Assembly (NCBI GenBank): GCA_013812985.1
Contig: JACCSN010000155.1
Span: 1 to 12,418 of the forward strand
Direction: 5' to 3'
Origin: Hyphomicrobiales bacterium
Lineage (GTDB): Bacteria > Pseudomonadota > Alphaproteobacteria > Rhizobiales > Afifellaceae
Length of the DNA stretch: 12,418 bases
The notes below the pieces were generated by a model. That model had not been told where the DNA came from. It did not search any database and saw only the letters and a list, made by a program, of their open reading frames with translations. The position numbers and the translations under genes were made by a program. Of the stretch, positions 8,934 through 12,418 are shown in pieces (positions within the stretch are counted from its first letter, which is position 1; every line of letters begins with the position of its first letter).

Positions 8934-9419
8934 ATGTTCAGAACGACACTGATGGCCGCTGGCGCGACACTTTTTCTGTGCGGCGCTGCCTTTGCGCAAA
9001 CCCAGGAAGGTCTCGTTAACGTCAACGTGGCGGGAAATAACGTGCAAGTTCCAATCGGAGTTGCCGCGCAGGTCTGCCCTAACGTCAGCGCGAATGTGCT
9101 TGCTCAAGCCGCCGGCCAGCAAGAGGCGGTATGCGAGATCACCCAGGAAGTCGCGGCCCAGAACAATATCGGCGGCCAGCAAGGTGGCGGCGGCCAGGGC
9201 GGCGGTCAAGGTGGCGGACAGGGCGGCGGCGGCCAGGGTAATCAAAACGGCTTGGTGAACGTGAACGTCGAAGGCAACAACGTGCAGGTGCCTGTCGGCA
9301 TTGCCGCGCAGGTTTGCCCGAATGTCAGCGCCAACGTGATCGCCCAGGCTGTCGGAACCCAGGAAGCCGTGTGCGAGATCGACCAGGCTACCGCCGCCGC
9401 GAACAACATCGGCGGCTAA
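8934..9419 (+). CDS. Secreted protein of unknown function with two tandem 56-residue Val/Asn-rich, two-cysteine modules
   Basis: I do not recognise the family. The ATG at 8934 follows AAGGAG (8921-8926) by 7 bases and gives 161 residues. Residues 1-21 look like a Sec signal peptide: Arg at 3, a hydrophobic core, and AFA followed by Q as the probable cleavage site. C16 lies inside the core without a proper lipobox (LFLC), so a lipoprotein is unlikely. The mature part is module A (26-81), a Gly/Gln-rich linker (82-105), and module B (106-161). The modules are identical at 46 of 56 positions and each has two cysteines 19 apart (C48/C67 and C128/C147), which suggests disulfides in the periplasm or outside the cell. 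The consensus starts GLVNVNVxGNNVQVP and ends in AxNNIGG. No membrane anchor or catalytic motif is visible. A structural, surface or self-assembling role is a guess. It interrupts the usual murB-ddl adjacency. Confidence 0.88.
   Translation: MFRTTLMAAGATLFLCGAAFAQTQEGLVNVNVAGNNVQVPIGVAAQVCPNVSANVLAQAAGQQEAVCEITQEVAAQNNIGGQQGGGGQGGGQGGGQGGGGQGNQNGLVNVNVEGNNVQVPVGIAAQVCPNVSANVIAQAVGTQEAVCEIDQATAAANNIGG
9009..9416 (+). repeat. In-gene tandem duplication: two 168-base module copies with a 72-base low-complexity linker
   Basis: Copy A is 9009-9176 and copy B 9249-9416, a period of 240 bases. The linker, 9177-9248, encodes Gly and Gln runs from repeated GGCGGC and CAGGG/CAAGG units and would be prone to slippage. 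Comparing the copies codon by codon, 26 of the 46 conserved residues use different codons. The duplication is therefore not recent, and the protein sequence has been held constant while silent sites changed. Confidence 0.9.
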
Positions 9420-9461
9420 GCAAGCCTGTACTGACCGGTTCGCGAATGCGGATATTAAAGG

Positions 9462-9486
9462 AAGGCCCGCTCCGGCGGGCCTTTCA
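9462..9486 (+). terminator. Intrinsic terminator after the secreted tandem-module gene
   Basis: A perfect 9-base-pair stem, AAGGCCCGC (9462-9470) with GCGGGCCTT (9475-9483), closes a TCCG tetraloop (9471-9474). The stem runs into TTTC, a short T-tract, as in many alphaproteobacterial terminators. It lies 42 bases after the stop of the secreted-protein gene and closes that unit, so ddl-ftsQ-ftsA probably need a promoter downstream of it. Confidence 0.85.
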
Positions 9487-9520
9487 TTCGTACCCGCCCG
9501 CAACGCTCCCGGCGGCCAGA

Positions 9521-9547
9521 ATCGGCCTGCATCGGCCTGCATCGGCC
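9521..9547 (+). repeat. Short tandem repeat, 2.7 copies of a 10-base unit
   Basis: The unit ATCGGCCTGC occurs twice perfectly (9521-9530 and 9531-9540), then ATCGGCC again (9541-9547). It sits between the terminator and the possible ddl promoter. It may be simple slippage; no known binding site matches it. Confidence 0.7.
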
Positions 9548-9583
9548 CCTGATGCATAGCTAAGATTCGGTTTCCGACGGCAG

Positions 9584-9598
9584 TTAACCCTTCGTTAC
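9584..9598 (+). promoter_or_regulatory. CtrA-like box upstream of ddl-ftsQ-ftsA
   Basis: TTAA-N7-TTAC at 9584-9598 differs by one base from the TTAA-N7-TTAA recognised by the alphaproteobacterial cell-cycle regulator CtrA. It lies 50 bases before the ddl GTG, in an AT-richer part of the gap and after an intrinsic terminator, which is where a promoter for ddl-ftsQ-ftsA is expected. CtrA control of division genes, ftsQA included, is known in Caulobacter. That CtrA acts here is inference from one site. Confidence 0.4.
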
Positions 9599-9647
9599 TG
9601 ATTCAAAGTCCAAGGTCCGGCCGTGTCTTCTTTGCGAGGCGTTCGGA

Positions 9648-10565
9648 GTGGCTAAGCACGTCGCGGTGCTGTTGGGCGGATGGTCCTCGGAACGGCCGGT
9701 GAGCCTGGCCTCCGGCAAGGAATGCGCCGATGGGCTGGAGCAGGCCGGCTACCGCGTCACCCGCATCGATGTCGAGCGCGACATCGCCGAGGCGCTGGCC
9801 CGCCTGAAGCCTGAAGCCGCGTTCAACGCGCTGCACGGGCCTTACGGCGAGGACGGCACGATCCAGGGCGTCCTGGAGATCCTGGGCATCCCATACACCC
9901 ATTCCGGCGTGCTTGCCTCGGCGCTCGCCATGAACAAGCACAAGGCGAAGAGCGTGGCCGCCGCCGCCGGAATTCCAGTCGCCGAGCATCGCATCGTCTC
10001 CCGCCGGGAGGCCGCAGCCGAGCACATCCTGCCGCCGCCCTACGTGATCAAGCCGATCGCCGAGGGCTCCTCCTTCGGCGTCATCATCGTGCCGCCCGAT
10101 CAGGCGCACGCGCCGCAATCGCTGGCGCGCGACGCGTGGACGTTCGGGGAAGAGGTGATGGTGGAGCGCTATATCGCCGGCCGCGAGCTCACCTGCGCGG
10201 TTCAGGGCGACCGGGCGCTCGGCGTGACGGAGATCATCCCGCTCGGCCACGGCTTCTACGATTACGACGCCAAATACGCGGCGGGCGGCTCAAAACATCT
10301 GTGCCCGGCCCCGCTTAAACCGTTTGTTTACCGAAATATTCAAAGGCTTGCGCTTGAAGCGCATCACGCGATCGGCTGCCGAGGGGTCTCCCGCTCCGAC
10401 TTCCGCTTCGACGAGGATGGGAGCGGAGAGATCATTTGGCTGGAGGTCAATACGCAGCCCGGCATGACGCGCACCTCGCTGGTTCCCGAGCTGGCCGCCC
10501 TGAATGGGCAGAGCTTTCCGGAGCTGGTGAGCTGGATGGTGGAGGACGCGTCGTGTCGGCGATGA
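9648..10565 (+). CDS. ddl: D-alanine--D-alanine ligase Ddl (GTG start)
   Basis: Cytoplasmic ATP-grasp enzyme that joins two D-Ala to make the dipeptide used by MurF. The protein has 305 residues, normal for a DdlB-type enzyme. Motifs are [11 protein letters not shown] (10-20) with E15 at the position of the E. coli DdlB active-site glutamate, [11 protein letters not shown] (60-70), SALAMNK (91-97), the ATP-grasp stretch [13 protein letters not shown] (133-145), YDYDAKY (204-210) with the Tyr of the omega loop, SDFRFD (250-255), and [20 protein letters not shown] with the metal-binding Glu and Asn. Tyr at the omega-loop position indicates D-Ala-D-Ala rather than D-lactate specificity. The start is GTG, preceded by GAGG at 9636-9639. 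The end overlaps ftsQ. Confidence 0.96.
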   Translation: MAKHVAVLLGGWSSERPVSLASGKECADGLEQAGYRVTRIDVERDIAEALARLKPEAAFNALHGPYGEDGTIQGVLEILGIPYTHSGVLASALAMNKHKAKSVAAAAGIPVAEHRIVSRREAAAEHILPPPYVIKPIAEGSSFGVIIVPPDQAHAPQSLARDAWTFGEEVMVERYIAGRELTCAVQGDRALGVTEIIPLGHGFYDYDAKYAAGGSKHLCPAPLKPFVYRNIQRLALEAHHAIGCRGVSRSDFRFDEDGSGEIIWLEVNTQPGMTRTSLVPELAALNGQSFPELVSWMVEDASCRR

Positions 10566-11470
10566 CGGGAGCAAGGCGGGTGACGACGGCGCTGGTCGCC
10601 GGCCTCGACCATGGGCTCGGCTTCGTCACGCGGCCGCTCGCGCGGTTGATGCCCCGGCGGCTCCGGCGCGTCGCCGACAGGCTAGAACGCAAGCGCAACA
10701 AGCCCTTCGGGCAGATCGCCGCCGCGGGCTTTTTGCTCGCCACCGTTTTCTACGGACTGATCATCGGCGGCCAGCTCGGCCGCGTGGGCGACGCGGCTCT
10801 TGTGGTCCTCGGTTTCGGAATCGAGCACATCCAGATCGACGGTTTCAAGGAAACGTCGGAGCTCGCCGTCTGGGAGAAGCTCGAGACCAAGGGCTCCTTG
10901 CTGGGGTTCGACGTAGCGGAAGCGCAGGAACGCGTCGCCAGGTTGCCCTGGGTGGCGCGGGCGACCGTCAGAAAGTTTTATCCGAGCACGCTGTCCGTGA
11001 AGATCGAGGAGCGCCAGGCTTTTGCGCTCTGGCAAGAGGACGGCGAGGTTCAGGTCATCGATGATACGGGCGCATCGATCATTCCCCTTGAGGATTCTCG
11101 CTTCAGCAAGCTGCCCTTCATGGTTGGCGAGGGCGCGAACGGAAAAGCGGCCGAGTTCTTCATCGAGATTCTGGCCGAGCCGGAGATTTCCGCCCAGATG
11201 CGCGCGGCGGTCCTGGTGGCGGGGCGGCGCTGGGACCTCCATCTGGAGAACGGCGTGACGGTGAAGCTGCCGGAAACGGATATGCGCCGCGCGCTGGCCC
11301 AGCTGGTGAAGCTCAATTCGGAGCGGCAGCTCCTGTCGCGCGACGTGGTCGCCGTCGATCTGCGCCTGCCGGATCGGGTGACCGTGCGCCTGCCGGAAGG
11401 CCGCACGCTGGAGGAGGTTACCTCCGACAAGGCCGATACGGCGAAGCCCGCCGCGAAGGCGCGCACATGA
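10553..11470 (+). CDS. ftsQ: Cell division protein FtsQ
   Basis: Bitopic inner-membrane divisome protein, which in well-studied bacteria bridges early and late division proteins through FtsB and FtsL. With the GTG at 10553 it has 305 residues: a basic cytoplasmic tail (1-53), one membrane segment (about 54-73), a POTRA domain (about 89-155, including [31 protein letters not shown]), and a beta domain ending in [17 protein letters not shown] lysine- and alanine-rich tail follows. GGAGG at 10541-10545 is 7 bases before this GTG but 16 bases before the ATG at 10562, which overlaps the ddl stop as ATGA; I prefer the GTG, but the ATG would cost only three residues. The stop overlaps the ftsA start. 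Confidence 0.94.
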   Translation: MSAMTGARRVTTALVAGLDHGLGFVTRPLARLMPRRLRRVADRLERKRNKPFGQIAAAGFLLATVFYGLIIGGQLGRVGDAALVVLGFGIEHIQIDGFKETSELAVWEKLETKGSLLGFDVAEAQERVARLPWVARATVRKFYPSTLSVKIEERQAFALWQEDGEVQVIDDTGASIIPLEDSRFSKLPFMVGEGANGKAAEFFIEILAEPEISAQMRAAVLVAGRRWDLHLENGVTVKLPETDMRRALAQLVKLNSERQLLSRDVVAVDLRLPDRVTVRLPEGRTLEEVTSDKADTAKPAAKART

Positions 11471-12418
11471 ACGGCCCCACCAAGCGCCCGCCCGCCGGCG
11501 TGTCACGCATAAAACCGCTTGGCAATCGCCGCGCGGCGACGGTGAGCGTGCTCGACGTGGGCTCGACCAAGATCTCCTGCCTGATCGCACGGCTGAAGCC
11601 GCGCGACGGCGAGGCGCTGCGCCGCCGCACCCATGCGGTGGATGTGCTGGGCTTCGCCTCGACCCGCTCGCGCGGCATCAAGTCGGGCGTCGTCGTCGAC
11701 CTTGAGGAAGCCGAGCAGGCGATCCGGCTGGCGGTCGACGCGGCGGAGCGCATGGCCGAGATGACGGTCGGCAGCCTGATCGTGAACCTCTCCTGCGGGC
11801 GGCTGAAGAGCGAGACCTATGCGGCGAGCGTCAAGGTCGACTGCGAAGTCGCGGAAGCCGACATCCAGCGCGTTCTCGGCGCCGGCGGCGCCCATTCCGT
11901 CAGCGACGGGCGGATGGTGCTGCATTCGTTGCCGATCGGCTATTCGCTCGACGGGAGCCGCGGTATCCAGGACCCGACCGGCATGCTGGGCGAGATGCTC
12001 GGCGTCGACATGCATGTGGTGACGGCCGACGAGGCGCCGCTCCGGAACCTGGAGCTGGCGATCAACCGCTGCCACCTGGAGGTGGAGACGGTCGTCGCGA
12101 CGCCCTACGCGGCCGGCCTCGCCACCCTGGTCGATGACGAAGCCCAGCTGGGCGTGGCCTGCATCGATATGGGCGGCGGGACGACGACTTTGTCGATCTT
12201 CCACAATGGCGAATTCGTGCATGCCGACGCCATCGCCGTCGGCGGCCAGCACGTGACGCTCGACATCGCGCGCGGGCTGTCCACCAATCTCGCCGATGCG
12301 GAGCGCCTCAAGGCGCGCCACGGCTCGGCGCTGCCTTCCAATTCCGACGACACGGACATCCTGACCATTCCGCCGGTCGGCGAGGACGAGCGGGAGCATC
12401 CGAACACCGCGCCGCGCG
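11467..12418 (+). CDS. ftsA: Cell division protein FtsA (3' truncated by the window end)
   Basis: Actin-like ATP-binding protein that anchors FtsZ filaments to the membrane and recruits later divisome proteins. The frame is open from ATG 11467 to the window edge, giving 317 complete codons of an expected 420-450. After a basic, proline-containing extension of about 24 residues come phosphate-1 (VLDVGSTKISCLIARL, about 28-43), the FtsA-specific 1C domain (from about residue 100, SLIVNLSCG and SVKVD), GEMLGVDMHVVTA (175-187), and phosphate-2 (CIDMGGGTTTLSIF, 232-245) followed by AVGGQHVTLDIARGL. The 1C domain rules out MreB or DnaK. GAAGG at 11455-11459 is 7 bases before the ATG, which overlaps the ftsQ stop as ATGA. 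The membrane-binding C-terminal helix lies outside the window, as does any ftsZ. Confidence 0.95.
   Translation, partial: MNGPTKRPPAGVSRIKPLGNRRAATVSVLDVGSTKISCLIARLKPRDGEALRRRTHAVDVLGFASTRSRGIKSGVVVDLEEAEQAIRLAVDAAERMAEMTVGSLIVNLSCGRLKSETYAASVKVDCEVAEADIQRVLGAGGAHSVSDGRMVLHSLPIGYSLDGSRGIQDPTGMLGEMLGVDMHVVTADEAPLRNLELAINRCHLEVETVVATPYAAGLATLVDDEAQLGVACIDMGGGTTTLSIFHNGEFVHADAIAVGGQHVTLDIARGLSTNLADAERLKARHGSALPSNSDDTDILTIPPVGEDEREHPNTAPR

Noticed and set aside
8967..8996. C16 of the secreted protein as a lipoprotein cysteine
   Set aside because: The preceding residues are LFL, without the small residue needed just before the cysteine; AFA-Q is a better type I cleavage site.
9177..9248. Repeated GGCGGC/CAGGG units as a CRISPR or satellite
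   Set aside because: No regular spacers; the units are in frame and encode a Gly/Gln linker.

Overview
The window is a stretch of the division and cell wall (dcw) cluster of a high-GC alphaproteobacterium, most likely of the order Hyphomicrobiales (Rhizobiales). This rests on the gene order murF-mraY-murD-ftsW-murG-murC-murB-ddl-ftsQ-ftsA, the strong G/C bias at third codon positions, the character of the MurB, FtsQ and FtsA sequences, and the palindromic intergenic elements. The genus cannot be told from the sequence alone. All genes read on the + strand. Both edges cut a gene: murF lacks its 5' part and ftsA its 3' part.

Layout. Positions 1-5889 are a tightly packed run: murF (partial), mraY, murD, ftsW, murG, with ATGA start/stop overlaps at mraY-murD and murD-ftsW. 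Positions 5890-6081 hold a palindrome-rich intergenic repeat, followed by murC. Positions 7486-7717 hold a second, different palindromic MITE-like element between murC and murB. This one appears to have separated a good ribosome binding site from the murB reading frame, leaving a short ORF that runs into the murB start. After murB comes a small, separate transcription unit that is not part of the usual dcw cluster: an AT-richer leader, a gene for an exported 161-residue protein with two near-identical 56-residue modules, and an intrinsic terminator. Beyond the terminator, a short region with a CtrA-like box leads into ddl, ftsQ and ftsA, again with overlapping genes.

How the genes work together. 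MurC, MurD, MurF, MurB and Ddl make UDP-MurNAc-pentapeptide and its D-Ala-D-Ala end in the cytoplasm. MraY and MurG turn it into lipid I and lipid II at the inner membrane. FtsW polymerises lipid II at the septum, and FtsQ and FtsA are divisome scaffold and membrane-anchor proteins.

The item most worth attention is the secreted tandem-module protein at 8934-9419, whose family I do not recognise. Next are the two palindromic elements and what they may do to murC and murB expression.
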